Source: Thermoplasmatota archaeon
GTDB lineage: Archaea; Thermoplasmatota; Penumbrarchaeia; JANQNL01
Length of the DNA: 64,000 nt
NCBI GenBank assembly: GCA_028279585.1
Contig: JANQNL010000009.1
Location: 1 to 64,000, forward strand
Reading direction: 5' to 3'
Positions 31,967 to 41,395 of the stretch are shown one piece after another. The notes beneath the pieces are model-generated. The model did no database searches. It was not told the origin of the DNA and worked only from the letters and a program-made list of their open reading frames with translations. The translations under genes and the position numbers were made by a program. Numbering within the stretch: position 1 is the first letter of the stretch; every line of letters begins with the position of its first letter.

Positions 31967-34900
31967 TCACTCCTCTTCATCAACCTCATCCACCTCAGGC
32001 TCATCCATGTCAGGTTCCTCCTCGTCTTCTGGATCTTCGAGCTCCTCCTCGTCAGGCTCCTCCTCAATATCGTCCACGTCCTCCTCCTCAAACTCCTCTT
32101 CATCCATTTCCTCGTCGGGGTCTTCTTCGACCTCGTCAGGGTTCTCGTCAGGCTCATCCTCGGGTTCCTCATCCACATCGTCCTCAGGACCTTTCGGTCC
32201 ATCTGCCGGCTTTTTCATGATGAGCAAGACCACAGCCACGACCAGAAGAACAGCGAGTATGGCGATGATCACAATGAACACCATGTTCATGCCCTCGTTC
32301 GATGACGTATCCCCACCTTCACCATCCTCTCCATCACCACCATCACCACCATCTCCACCAGATGTGGTATCGTCCTTGAGCGGACTTGTCCTGCCATTGT
32401 ACTCCTCGAGGTTGGTCATGTTATCGTTGTCATCGTCCTGGGATGCATCGGATGCGTTGTTGGGGTCCAGGCCATAGAACTCCTCCCACCAGTCAGGTAT
32501 ACCATCACCATCAGTATCCGTATCGATGGTCGTGATGTTCTCCTCGGGTTCAGGTTCTGGTTCCGGGTCCACCACAACAGGTAGAGCGTTCACCTCGATG
32601 GAGAACTGTGCTGTGATCTCCTCTGTACCATCTGTTGCACCCACAGTGAGCTCATAGAGCCCAGCAGAGGTTCCCAGCCATTCTATCAGACCAGTGTTCG
32701 GATCGATGGATAGGTTCGCAACGGCCGGTGAACATGATATGGAATATGTGATACTGTCACCCACATCAATGTCCAAGGCATTGGCATAGAGCCGGACCTC
32801 ATCGAACTCTGTGATGTTCTGGTCCATCGGAGCAATGGTCCAGTAAGGGGCATCGTTGGTATTCGTAACATCAATGGAGAACAGGACAGAATCCTTTGCG
32901 CCTGCAGAGTCGTGGACCTCAATGGTCACCCATGCTGTACCAACATCACCATTTTCCGGGGTTCCTTCGAGAACGTCCCCTGTGACCGATAGCCAATCTG
33001 GACCGGAGAGCATGCTCCATGTAAGGTTATCCGGAACATCTACATCGCTTGCAGCCAGGTTCAACGTGTAAAGAGAATCCTCGGTAGCGTTCATCTCGGG
33101 AACGAACGTGATGACCGGTGCATCGTTCACCGGTGTGATAGTAAGCGAGAACTTGGTCCATACAAGGCCATCCAGACCATCAGATAATGAAACATTCACC
33201 CAATATGATGTGCCTGATTCGTTGGCAGGTGCATGACCTGAAAGGATGTCCTCGTCCATGGAAAGCCAATCAGCGTTGGATGAAAGGTTCCATATCAACA
33301 GATCATCGGTCGGATCGATATCGTGTCCATCGTAGTCCACGAAGTAGAATGAATCCTCAGGTGTTGAGGTAACATCGATGGTGTCGATGACAGGATCATC
33401 GTTGACATTGACGACCTCGAGGGTAAATTCGGTCTTATCGGTGACAGTCGTATCATTGACCTCAATAGAGACCGAATAGACCCCGACATCAGCATTGGTT
33501 GGAGTACCCGAAAGGATCCCATTGGTGCTGTTCATACTAAGCCAGGATGCATCCGTGAACAGGGTCCATGTGAGCGTGTCTGGACCAGGGTCTACATCGA
33601 TGGCATCGTAATCAACCAAATACTGAACATCCTCAAGGACCGTCCCCTCATTCAAAGTGTTGATGATGGGAGCATCGTTTGTGTTCAATACCGTCAATGT
33701 GAAATTACGCGGTTCCGAAATAGTGAACGGGTCAACCGCCGTGACGTTCACCCAGTGGTCTCCCAGGTGCGATTGGTCTGGGGTACCGCTAAGGACTCCT
33801 GTCACGGGATCGATAGAGAGGAACGGTGCGTTCGTGGACAGTACCCAGTAGAACGGATCGTTGTTCAGATCAATAGCTTCGTAATCAACTAGATACTCCA
33901 CGTCCTCGTATGCCGTGACCACGTCCGCTGTAAGGATCTCCGGGGGTCTCAGGACGTCGTCGTGATCCTTTTTGACGTCGGCTGCGCTCAGTGAACCGTT
34001 TATTATCCTCACCTCGTCCACGGCACCCTGAAGATAAGAGAAGACTCCGCCGAAAAAGACATCGCCCGTGTTGTAGATGCTCACCGTGCCCACATCCAGC
34101 GTCCCTTCTTCGACACCATCGATGTAAGCAGTCAGGTTGGTCCCGTTGTATGTCATAGCGTACTGGTGCCATTCATAGACCTTCGTCACTGAAACATTGA
34201 GGTATTCGGCCCCGACACCTACCTTGAGCTTGGATGCATCCTCGTTCAAGTGCATGGAATACGCAACTGTCAACACCCCCTTCTGGACTAGTCTTTGCCA
34301 AGGCCTTTGCAGCTTCCCCCATCCGTTAGGACCTCCCATGGACCAATCGAATTCAAAATCCCAACCAACATAAGTGGATTGCATTTGCAGCTGTGCGCTG
34401 GATTTGGGTGTTCCACCGCCGGGGCTTGTGGAGGTTTGACCGTTGTAGAAGTATGAACTTGTCACGCTTCCAGAGCCCGAAGCCATTCCAATCAATCCTC
34501 CTACATTGGTTGAACCCCATATTTGATAGCCATAGGAATAGCAATTGATGACATTTGAATCCGATCTCAATCCGACTAATCCTCCGACCCTGGAATCTCC
34601 TGATACCCAATTGTTGTAGCTATAACAGTTCGAAACGGTCGACTGGTACAGTTCTCCGACCAAACCACCAGTATCCCACGAGGTTCCAGCGACCTCAGTC
34701 AAATAACCAGTGGCATAGGAGTTGTTGATGGTAGAGGTTCCGCTATATCCGATAAGACCGCCGCAATTACTAAGCCCGATCAGGTTTCCGGTGGCATAAC
34801 AATGACTTATCTTGGCTAGGTATATTGATCCTACCAAGCCGCCTACGCTTCTCATACTGTCCACATTCCCCGTGGCATATGAGTTGACAATACTTCCGAA

Positions 34901-37843
34901 GTACATCTGCCCGACCATACCTCCCACATAGTCGTAACCATCCGTGGTCACATCGCCTGCGGCGTAGGAATTCAGAATGTTCATATACCGGGCGTATCCC
35001 AACATGCCACCGACCTTGCTCCACCACATCATCATCATACCGCTCCCTCTTTCGGCGGTAACCGAACCTAAGGTATAACAATTCTCGATTCGACCATTCT
35101 CCGCCATTCCCACCAGGCCCCCGGCTCCGTATCCCTCATCTTCAGCGTAGAAGTTCACTGTGACATCTGTGTAACAGGAGTAGAACGCGGTGTAATCCGA
35201 AACTCCGACCATTCCGCCCAGACCAAAAACGCCCCACCAATCGTCTCCGATACTGGTTACCTCCCCCGTTGCATAGCAGTTGAAAAATGTGGAATGAGCC
35301 GACCGTCCGGCAATAGTGCCAATATATTGGTCCTTTCCGGTGATGTCGACACCTTCCATCCCAAGGTTCACTATCCTTGCACCGGTGGCATAGGCGAACA
35401 AACCAATGTAATCCTCCGTTGGCCTGTTGATATAGAGCCTGCTAATGATATATCCCCGGCCGTCAAATGTGCCTGTGAATCCCTGCACACTGCTGCCTAT
35501 AGGGTCGAATCCCTTGTTGTTATTCCATAGATATGTTATACCGGCGCTGATGTTGTTGGTTAGGTAGTAGTACCCGTTAAGGGGATACTCACTACTGGAT
35601 CCGATCATCTGAAGAGCAGTAAGGTTGGAAATGGGTATGGCATCCTCAGGCTGTGGTGGGAAATAGGGTTCGACGAATCCCGCCCTGGCCCAAACCTCCA
35701 CGGTTATGTTCTGCTTCAATCCAAGGGAGGTGGAATGTGGGGCGCGGATGTAGTCGTCCACGCCGTCCAACCTGATCCCTTTTCGAAGTTTTCCATTGAT
35801 CGAGTTCGTGTTCTGATCGATGTTATGGAGGGTTGCGTTGTTCCAGTATCCCGACAGGTCCAAACCAAGACCCGGATCTTTAGAATCGAAATCCCAATCA
35901 CCTACCACCTCGGTCTCGTTCCCGATGATGATGATGGTAAACGGCCTTTTGGTTGTGGAGCCGTTCGTATCGGTTACCCGAATTTCAAAGGAATAAACGC
36001 CATTTTCAGTTGGTTTTCCAGTTATGTTACCGGACTGAGTCAAGCTCAAACCCCTGGGGATCTGACCCGAGTCCAAGGACCATGTATATATTCCGGTTCC
36101 ACCTAAAACGTTGAACCCGTGGTCGTAGGCCTGGGAAACCATACCAGTTGGGAAGGTTGTTTTCTCCATGAAGACGTGGCCCTTGAGATGCTCTTCCCAG
36201 GTATCGTTGTAGTAATCTCCGATCTCGGTGGAGTTGAGTGTTGTGTTGTAGATCATTACCTCATCGATTCTTCCTTTGAAATATCGGTTAGCCAGGCCGT
36301 CGTCCCAACCGATGTAGAGGTGTCCTTGGTCATTGTTAATAGCACCGTAATTCGAGCTGTCGGTAGCGGCTTCAACCCCGTTTATGTAAAGCTTGAAGAT
36401 GTTGTCTGTATTTCCGTAAACTCCTGCCACGTGGGTCCACTGGTTGAGGTCCACGGGGTCCGACCAGGGTGTTAACCTCCACGCGCCATCGTTAACATAG
36501 AATGAGAGTTTGTTATCCCCACCCCCCGGGGCAAGGATGAAAGCGTCCCTTTTTGAAACGATGCAGCCCCATTGCATATTGGCAGTCGGATATATCCAGG
36601 CGGATACCGTGATATTGTCCTGGTTGTCGAAGCCATCACCGTCCGGCACTACAACGTAATCATCTATCCCGTCGAAGCTCAAACCATTCCCGGTCAACCC
36701 ATCTACCCAACAGGTCTTGGTGTCCATATTGATCAGTGATCCGTTCCTGCCTGTACCAGAAGTATCCTTTGTCCACGATCCGGAGCCGTCCTCCATGAGC
36801 AGTTCGAGTTGAAGTCCAGGATCGTTCTGCACATTCACATCTATCCATTGGGTCTTTGTATTTGAACTAGGATCGGTCACCTGGACCTCCACTGGAAAGG
36901 TACCGAATTGGGTTGGGGTTCCGGACAGATTACCATCGGTAGCCAGGGCGATACCCGATGGCAGGGTTCCTGATACCAAGGACCATGTATGCGAGCCGGT
37001 GCCTCCCCAGGCTTTGAGATGGGTCTCATAATAAGAGTTGACCACTGCCCTGGGAACCACCGATGTATTGATCAATACATTGTTGCTGATCGTGCTATTA
37101 TAATAATCACCTATCTGAGTTGCATTCAAGGTCGTGTTGTATATCCGCACCTCGTCAATGGCTCCCTTGAAGTATCTGGAGATGCCATCGTCCCTGCCTA
37201 TGGTGAGCACCCCGCCGTCATCGGCTATAGCTCCATAATTGGCGGAGCTGGTGGCCACTTCTTTTCCATTGATATATAGTTTGAAGATGTTGTCGTTATT
37301 CCCGTAGACGCCAGTAATATGTGTCCACTGGTTCAATTCTATGGGGGTGGTGTATGTGAGGGGCCTCCATGTCCCATCGTAGATGTAGAAGGTGATCTTG
37401 TTGTCCAGGTTACCTGGATAGAGGATGAAAGCATCGCGCTTGGAGACAAGGGAACCGGTAGGCATATTCTTTGTAGGATTGACCCACACCGATACCGTCA
37501 AGCTGTCCTGCGGGCCGAAGTCCTGTGAATCCTCAACTTCGACATGGTCATTGATACCGTCGAATTCGAGCCCGGTGCCGACCACTCCTCCGTCCCAGCA
37601 ATGATCGATATCGAAATCTATCAATGTGCCGTTGTTGTTTCTTCCACTAGTATCGTTGGCATATATGCCACTGCCCTCACTGAATGACCAATTTGCTACT
37701 AAGTTCGATTGAGCTCCTCCCATCTTTGATGGGAGATCGGGCATCGCGTTACCGTTCTTCTCAGGCACACCAATCGCTAGTGTACTGAATGATAGGAACG
37801 TTACTAACAAAAGAGAGATCACACACAACCGCAGGCTAGCCAT
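31967..37843 (-). CDS. Giant surface protein: LamG, GLUG and cadherin-like repeats
   Basis: A 1958-aa secreted protein. After a signal peptide come two LamG/concanavalin-like domains (about 45-250 and 345-550), each followed by a putative-Ig repeat; the start of a third LamG; then an insertion of about ten GLUG-type repeats (about 760-1160; G-G-L-V-G, C-Y-A-T-G) that splits it. The LamG remainder, five or more cadherin-like repeats, a D-T-D-G-D-G-I-P-D-W-W calcium motif, a Gly-Asp linker, one membrane helix and an 80-residue acidic tail follow. It probably binds surfaces or polysaccharides. No sortase motif. Confidence 0.85.
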   Translation of the reverse strand: MASLRLCVISLLLVTFLSFSTLAIGVPEKNGNAMPDLPSKMGGAQSNLVANWSFSEGSGIYANDTSGRNNNGTLIDFDIDHCWDGGVVGTGLEFDGINDHVEVEDSQDFGPQDSLTVSVWVNPTKNMPTGSLVSKRDAFILYPGNLDNKITFYIYDGTWRPLTYTTPIELNQWTHITGVYGNNDNIFKLYINGKEVATSSANYGAIADDGGVLTIGRDDGISRYFKGAIDEVRIYNTTLNATQIGDYYNSTISNNVLINTSVVPRAVVNSYYETHLKAWGGTGSHTWSLVSGTLPSGIALATDGNLSGTPTQFGTFPVEVQVTDPSSNTKTQWIDVNVQNDPGLQLELLMEDGSGSWTKDTSGTGRNGSLINMDTKTCWVDGLTGNGLSFDGIDDYVVVPDGDGFDNQDNITVSAWIYPTANMQWGCIVSKRDAFILAPGGGDNKLSFYVNDGAWRLTPWSDPVDLNQWTHVAGVYGNTDNIFKLYINGVEAATDSSNYGAINNDQGHLYIGWDDGLANRYFKGRIDEVMIYNTTLNSTEIGDYYNDTWEEHLKGHVFMEKTTFPTGMVSQAYDHGFNVLGGTGIYTWSLDSGQIPRGLSLTQSGNITGKPTENGVYSFEIRVTDTNGSTTKRPFTIIIIGNETEVVGDWDFDSKDPGLGLDLSGYWNNATLHNIDQNTNSINGKLRKGIRLDGVDDYIRAPHSTSLGLKQNITVEVWARAGFVEPYFPPQPEDAIPISNLTALQMIGSSSEYPLNGYYYLTNNISAGITYLWNNNKGFDPIGSSVQGFTGTFDGRGYIISRLYINRPTEDYIGLFAYATGARIVNLGMEGVDITGKDQYIGTIAGRSAHSTFFNCYATGEVTSIGDDWWGVFGLGGMVGVSDYTAFYSCYTDVTVNFYAEDEGYGAGGLVGMAENGRIENCYTLGSVTAERGSGMMMMWWSKVGGMLGYARYMNILNSYAAGDVTTDGYDYVGGMVGQMYFGSIVNSYATGNVDSMRSVGGLVGSIYLAKISHCYATGNLIGLSNCGGLIGYSGTSTINNSYATGYLTEVAGTSWDTGGLVGELYQSTVSNCYSYNNWVSGDSRVGGLVGLRSDSNVINCYSYGYQIWGSTNVGGLIGMASGSGSVTSSYFYNGQTSTSPGGGTPKSSAQLQMQSTYVGWDFEFDWSMGGPNGWGKLQRPWQRLVQKGVLTVAYSMHLNEDASKLKVGVGAEYLNVSVTKVYEWHQYAMTYNGTNLTAYIDGVEEGTLDVGTVSIYNTGDVFFGGVFSYLQGAVDEVRIINGSLSAADVKKDHDDVLRPPEILTADVVTAYEDVEYLVDYEAIDLNNDPFYWVLSTNAPFLSIDPVTGVLSGTPDQSHLGDHWVNVTAVDPFTISEPRNFTLTVLNTNDAPIINTLNEGTVLEDVQYLVDYDAIDVDPGPDTLTWTLFTDASWLSMNSTNGILSGTPTNADVGVYSVSIEVNDTTVTDKTEFTLEVVNVNDDPVIDTIDVTSTPEDSFYFVDYDGHDIDPTDDLLIWNLSSNADWLSMDEDILSGHAPANESGTSYWVNVSLSDGLDGLVWTKFSLTITPVNDAPVITFVPEMNATEDSLYTLNLAASDVDVPDNLTWSMLSGPDWLSVTGDVLEGTPENGDVGTAWVTIEVHDSAGAKDSVLFSIDVTNTNDAPYWTIAPMDQNITEFDEVRLYANALDIDVGDSITYSISCSPAVANLSIDPNTGLIEWLGTSAGLYELTVGATDGTEEITAQFSIEVNALPVVVDPEPEPEPEENITTIDTDTDGDGIPDWWEEFYGLDPNNASDASQDDDNDNMTNLEEYNGRTSPLKDDTTSGGDGGDGGDGEDGEGGDTSSNEGMNMVFIVIIAILAVLLVVAVVLLIMKKPADGPKGPEDDVDEEPEDEPDENPDEVEEDPDEEMDEEEFEEEDVDDIEEEPDEEELEDPEDEEEPDMDEPEVDEVDEEE

Positions 37844-37905
37844 GCTATCACGAACTCAGCATGGTGTCAGGTTCTATTTATTACTTTAACAGAATTGGAA
37901 TATAG

Positions 37906-37917
37906 TAACAATTGTTA
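37906..37917. promoter_or_regulatory. Palindrome TAACAATTGTTA upstream of the giant surface gene
   Basis: A perfect 12-bp palindrome lies about 65 bp upstream of the ATG at 37843. The same core appears twice upstream of thi4 at 63226 and 63284, so one regulator may recognise all three. Confidence 0.45.
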
Positions 37918-37949
37918 ATTCTCATAAGATCCAGAAGATCCTTGACGTT

Positions 37950-38111
37950 TCACCCCTCCAACCACCTAGCCTCACCCACCTCCAGCACCAGATACTGCAC
38001 CGGCCCGATGACCGCCTGCTCGACGGTCTTGCCGTCCTTTACCAGGGTGAGGCAGCTATCTGAAGCGACGATGATGTGTGAGTCCGTGCCGAGGAGGAGA
38101 CAGAGGATCAT
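37950..38111 (-). CDS. Small protein (53 aa), G-P-V-Q-Y-L-V-L-E family
   Basis: The ATG at 38111 opens a frame MILCLLLGTDSHIIVAS...T-V-E-Q-A-V-I-G-P-V-Q-Y-L-V-L-E-V-G-E-A-R-W-L-E-G. A degenerate relative is at 31734, and the small ORF at 48785 has V-L-G-P-V-Q-W. Family unknown; the recurrence supports it as coding. Confidence 0.5.
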   Translation of the reverse strand: MILCLLLGTDSHIIVASDSCLTLVKDGKTVEQAVIGPVQYLVLEVGEARWLEG

Positions 38112-38264
38112 GTGGGTAGGGTGGATGTGAGCAGTTATAAAATTTGATGGACCCAGTTTCCACTCGAACCACAACCGACCTCTATAGCAAGCCCATCTCG
38201 ATCTAACGTGCCACACTCCCAAAGAAATATAACCTAGCAACCCAATGTAATCTAATGTGATACA

Positions 38265-38564
38265 ATGACCTTGGTCCAAGTCTCCATGAGGATAGACTCC
38301 ACATTGCTTGAAAAGCTTGATGAGATCGCAGAGCATGATTACAAGCGAAGGTCTGATGTCATCAGAGATGCTCTTTCAGAATATGTGAAGCATCAGGTTG
38401 AGATGGATAATATCCGGAAGATGCTTGTGACCCAATTTCTCGAGGGTAAGATCACTTTTGATGAGATAGCTCACATATTGGGACTTGAGACCGCAAGGGA
38501 CCTGGAGATGGCACGCTCAAAGCTGAAGGAGAGCATCGAGAGTGCCAAAAGAGATTCGAAATGA
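38265..38564 (+). CDS. RHH antitoxin with UPF0175-like C-terminus
   Basis: A 99-aa protein: ribbon-helix-helix residues 1-45 (V-S-M-R-I-D-S-T-L-L-E-K-L-D-E, R-R-S-D-V-I-R-D-A-L) followed by a K-I-T-F-D-E-I-A-H-I-L-G-L helix as in UPF0175. Such antitoxins bind DNA and repress their operon. The following toxin gene overlaps by 23 nt and is broken, so this is an orphaned antitoxin. AATATAACC near 38230 is the probable promoter. Confidence 0.75.
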   Translation: MTLVQVSMRIDSTLLEKLDEIAEHDYKRRSDVIRDALSEYVKHQVEMDNIRKMLVTQFLEGKITFDEIAHILGLETARDLEMARSKLKESIESAKRDSK

Positions 38565-39099
38565 AAAAGGAACAACTGTTGTTGTCGGAGATACATCAGC
38601 CCTAGTATAACTTGAGTTCGGTGAGGTCCTAAAGCCATCGTTCGAAATGATCCGATATCTCATTCCAGAAGAGGTCAGATCGGAACTTCAGGCAATGGCG
38701 GCCTTTTTTGATGCGCATGGCTCTGTGGCTAGCTCCATCCTTGACCTGATAGATGGTGAGAGACTTTGTTCAATGTCTATGCACCGTTCGGATGAGCTGG
38801 ATGATATTCTGGCGAACTATCGTTCGTTAGATAGAGGTGAGGTTGCAGGGATGTTATTAGCACGTGAGCAAGAAGTGAGCATCCTACTTTCTGATGATGT
38901 AAAAGCAATGAGAAACCTAAGATCCCTTGCAGGTGATATAGAGGTTCATTTATCAACATATATCATTGCACGTTCGGTCCTTTCCGGGACCATTTCGAAA
39001 CAAGAAGCGATGGTATCATTGGATCGGATCGCACGCCATAGAACTTGGATCGATGCTCCGATCTTTGAAATGGCCAAGACATATATCAAAGACCTATAG
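38542..39099 (+). pseudogene. PIN-like (DUF3368-type) toxin with in-frame stop
   Basis: A GTG at 38542 opens a frame MPKEIRNEKGTTVVVGDTSA followed by L-V and then a TAA at 38608-38610 where a serine is normal, and continues L-E-F-G-E-V-L-K-P. The rest is intact for 160 codons: H-R-S-D-E-L, D-R-G-E-V-A-G-M-L-L-A and L-L-S-D-D matching the acidic PIN sites. Reinitiation at ATG 38647 would omit the first aspartate and make an inactive protein. Confidence 0.7.
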
Positions 39100-39175
39100 A
39101 GATAAATGGCCGCCTGGTTCCAAAAGACCTTTTACCTGCTCCACCGTTCTTCCTACTCATCCCGGGGATATCGTC

Positions 39176-41386
39176 ATGGAGCAGGAAGGTAACGGATCAT
39201 TAGAGGAACTTGCTCGTCAGGATAAGGAAGCTCGGACCAAGGAGATGCTGAACCGTAAAGCACGGGACCTCGAATCGTTATCTAAAGCTGGTCGACCTGA
39301 TAAGGCTCTGGAAGAACTGTACAAACTCCTTCAAACATATCCTGACAATGAGGACCTTCTCAAGCTGAAGAAATGGTTCGATGATGGAGGGCCTTTTCTG
39401 CCATATGCTACTCGCGAGATGGTGGAAAAGGAGAAGCTTGAGGAACGGCTGAAAAAGATCAAAGCAGAGCGTGGATCGTACAAAGAGTTCTTTGAGCAGA
39501 GACCTCCCCTCGAGAAAGCCAAGCGTTACTTCCGCATGACAATGTTCAACCAAGCCCTCCAATATATCGATGAGGTCCTGAAGAATGACCCATCGAACAA
39601 GGAAGTCCTGGCCATCAAGGACCGATGTATACACAATGTCAAGCTGTTTCCTCACGATCCATTCTCTCCAGAAAATGATGACGAGCTCACACAGCTTCTG
39701 GACAAGGCAACGACACTCCAGAAGAAAGGACACTACGAGAATGCCATCTATTACTACGAGGAGTATGTCATCGCTGGTGGAAATCCTGAGCTTGCCGACA
39801 ACGAGATATACAACTGCATCAAGAAGAACGACTCACGGAAGTTCGAGGCAGAGATCCGTGCAGGACATATCCTCGTGGACCCACCCCCAGGCGGATATCC
39901 CGAACCTTCCATCCAGTATGAAAAGATCAGTACAGGTACGGGATTGATAGATGGGTTCTTTGGGGGTGGATTGGACCTTAGGCGCAATATCCTTGTCAGG
40001 GGTCCAGATCTATCTGGAAGGAGATTGATGATCTATCGGTTCATGGCCAAAGGATTGAAGCAACATCTGCACGCCTTCTTCTATCTTCTGAGTTCGGACT
40101 ACAGAGAAGTCAAACAAGATATGAGGATGGTCCTTCCCGAGTTCGACCAGTTCATCAAGGAAGGGCTCGTGCATTTTGTTCAGGTCTCTGAGGACCAAGA
40201 GGCAACCAGAGAGGGAACAGATGAGGCCGTTCATATCGTTGAGAAAGAGGGGTACATGGAGGGTATAATAAGGGCACATAGTGACCTGTTCAAACAACGA
40301 ATGGACTCCACCAGGGTAAGACAAGCATTCCTTTCCGTAGACGTACTGGAGGGGTATGAAGAGATCTCAAGACTCTTCAAGTTCATGCAGAACTTCACAT
40401 CTCGCTCCAGGAGGAGAGGGGCTCAGACAATGTATGAGATACGTACAGAACTTGATGAAGAGGATGAAAGGATCAAACCAACCCTCGATGCACTATCACA
40501 TCTTGTGGATCATACGCTTACCTTCGAGATCGAGGACAATTCGACATTCATAAAGGTCGGACCAAAACCAGAGAAGCTCCAGGGTCGATACAGAAAAGAG
40601 TTCAACCTCGGTGGGCTTGCACTTCATGGCCTAGAAGAAGAGAAGCAGGAACCAGTAGAACTGAAATTGATCAAGCAAGACCCAGAACCTCAGATCATTG
40701 ATGAGAGTGCAAGGGTAGAGGTGGAACTTTCCAATCATCCCGAGACATGGGCGTTCGAGTTCAGGGAGAAGAACAGGGACCATCACTTCAAGGGTATCGT
40801 GAAAGAGATAGATCACACTGATAATGGTGACGGCAAAGAACGTCCTGCAAGGTTGATATGCAGCAATGAGAAGTATCCAAAATACACAATGGAAGTTCTC
40901 TGCAAATGGCCAGACCAATTCCCCTTCCCGTTCAAGATCGGAGACACCATAGAATACTTCTCGAAAAGACCCGGGGTCTTTGAATGTGCAGAATATGGAG
41001 AGACCGAAATCGTCACTGATGGATCTGGCACGACCATATTCGTTCGTTCTCCTGGTTCCAGAATGGAGCTTATTCCTGGTTGGAGGATGAGGTTCGGCAA
41101 GCATTATGGTCAGTACGATCCAACATCAGGAACGAAGTCTGTCGAGGTGATCCTGCGACATATGGACAACGAGATCAGCCTGAAGGATGAGTGGGGGACC
41201 TTGGATGCTCCCGATGGAACATGGCTGGTCTTTTCCCAAGTAAGAGATGTTTACGAACCACAGGAGGGTATCGATTGGCCAGAGGGGGAGAAAAGACCGT
41301 TCGGTGTGAAAGGTTGGCCATATGGCTGGAGCAAACTGGAGCTTGTGAACCTGTCTGCTCATGCACGTAAGCGGATCGAGCCGTGA
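39176..41386 (+). CDS. TPR plus KaiC-like protein with degenerate P-loop
   Basis: The ATG at 39176 (MEQEGNGSLEELARQ) is chosen, giving 736 aa. The N-terminal 250 residues are charged helices with TPR character. Residues about 250-480 follow a KaiC/RecA layout: T-G-T-G-L-I-D-G-F-F-G-G-G-L, then V-R-G-P-D-L-S-G-R-R-L-M in place of the P-loop G-x-x-G-x-G-K-S/T, and a Walker-B-like F-L-S-V-D-V-L. The missing lysine predicts no normal ATP hydrolysis. The C-terminal 230 residues are beta-rich and unrecognised. Possibly a scaffold or signalling protein. Confidence 0.7.
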   Translation: MEQEGNGSLEELARQDKEARTKEMLNRKARDLESLSKAGRPDKALEELYKLLQTYPDNEDLLKLKKWFDDGGPFLPYATREMVEKEKLEERLKKIKAERGSYKEFFEQRPPLEKAKRYFRMTMFNQALQYIDEVLKNDPSNKEVLAIKDRCIHNVKLFPHDPFSPENDDELTQLLDKATTLQKKGHYENAIYYYEEYVIAGGNPELADNEIYNCIKKNDSRKFEAEIRAGHILVDPPPGGYPEPSIQYEKISTGTGLIDGFFGGGLDLRRNILVRGPDLSGRRLMIYRFMAKGLKQHLHAFFYLLSSDYREVKQDMRMVLPEFDQFIKEGLVHFVQVSEDQEATREGTDEAVHIVEKEGYMEGIIRAHSDLFKQRMDSTRVRQAFLSVDVLEGYEEISRLFKFMQNFTSRSRRRGAQTMYEIRTELDEEDERIKPTLDALSHLVDHTLTFEIEDNSTFIKVGPKPEKLQGRYRKEFNLGGLALHGLEEEKQEPVELKLIKQDPEPQIIDESARVEVELSNHPETWAFEFREKNRDHHFKGIVKEIDHTDNGDGKERPARLICSNEKYPKYTMEVLCKWPDQFPFPFKIGDTIEYFSKRPGVFECAEYGETEIVTDGSGTTIFVRSPGSRMELIPGWRMRFGKHYGQYDPTSGTKSVEVILRHMDNEISLKDEWGTLDAPDGTWLVFSQVRDVYEPQEGIDWPEGEKRPFGVKGWPYGWSKLELVNLSAHARKRIEP

Positions 41387-41395
41387 AAGGTAGCC

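Noticed and set aside
32310-32360. CACCATCACC-type repeats as a mobile or regulatory repeat
   Set aside because: They are also codons of a Gly-Asp linker in the surface protein.
38966-39175. 70-residue N-terminal extension of the KaiC-like protein
   Set aside because: It overlaps the broken toxin in another frame and has no coding character; a TATA-like box lies before the ATG at 39176.
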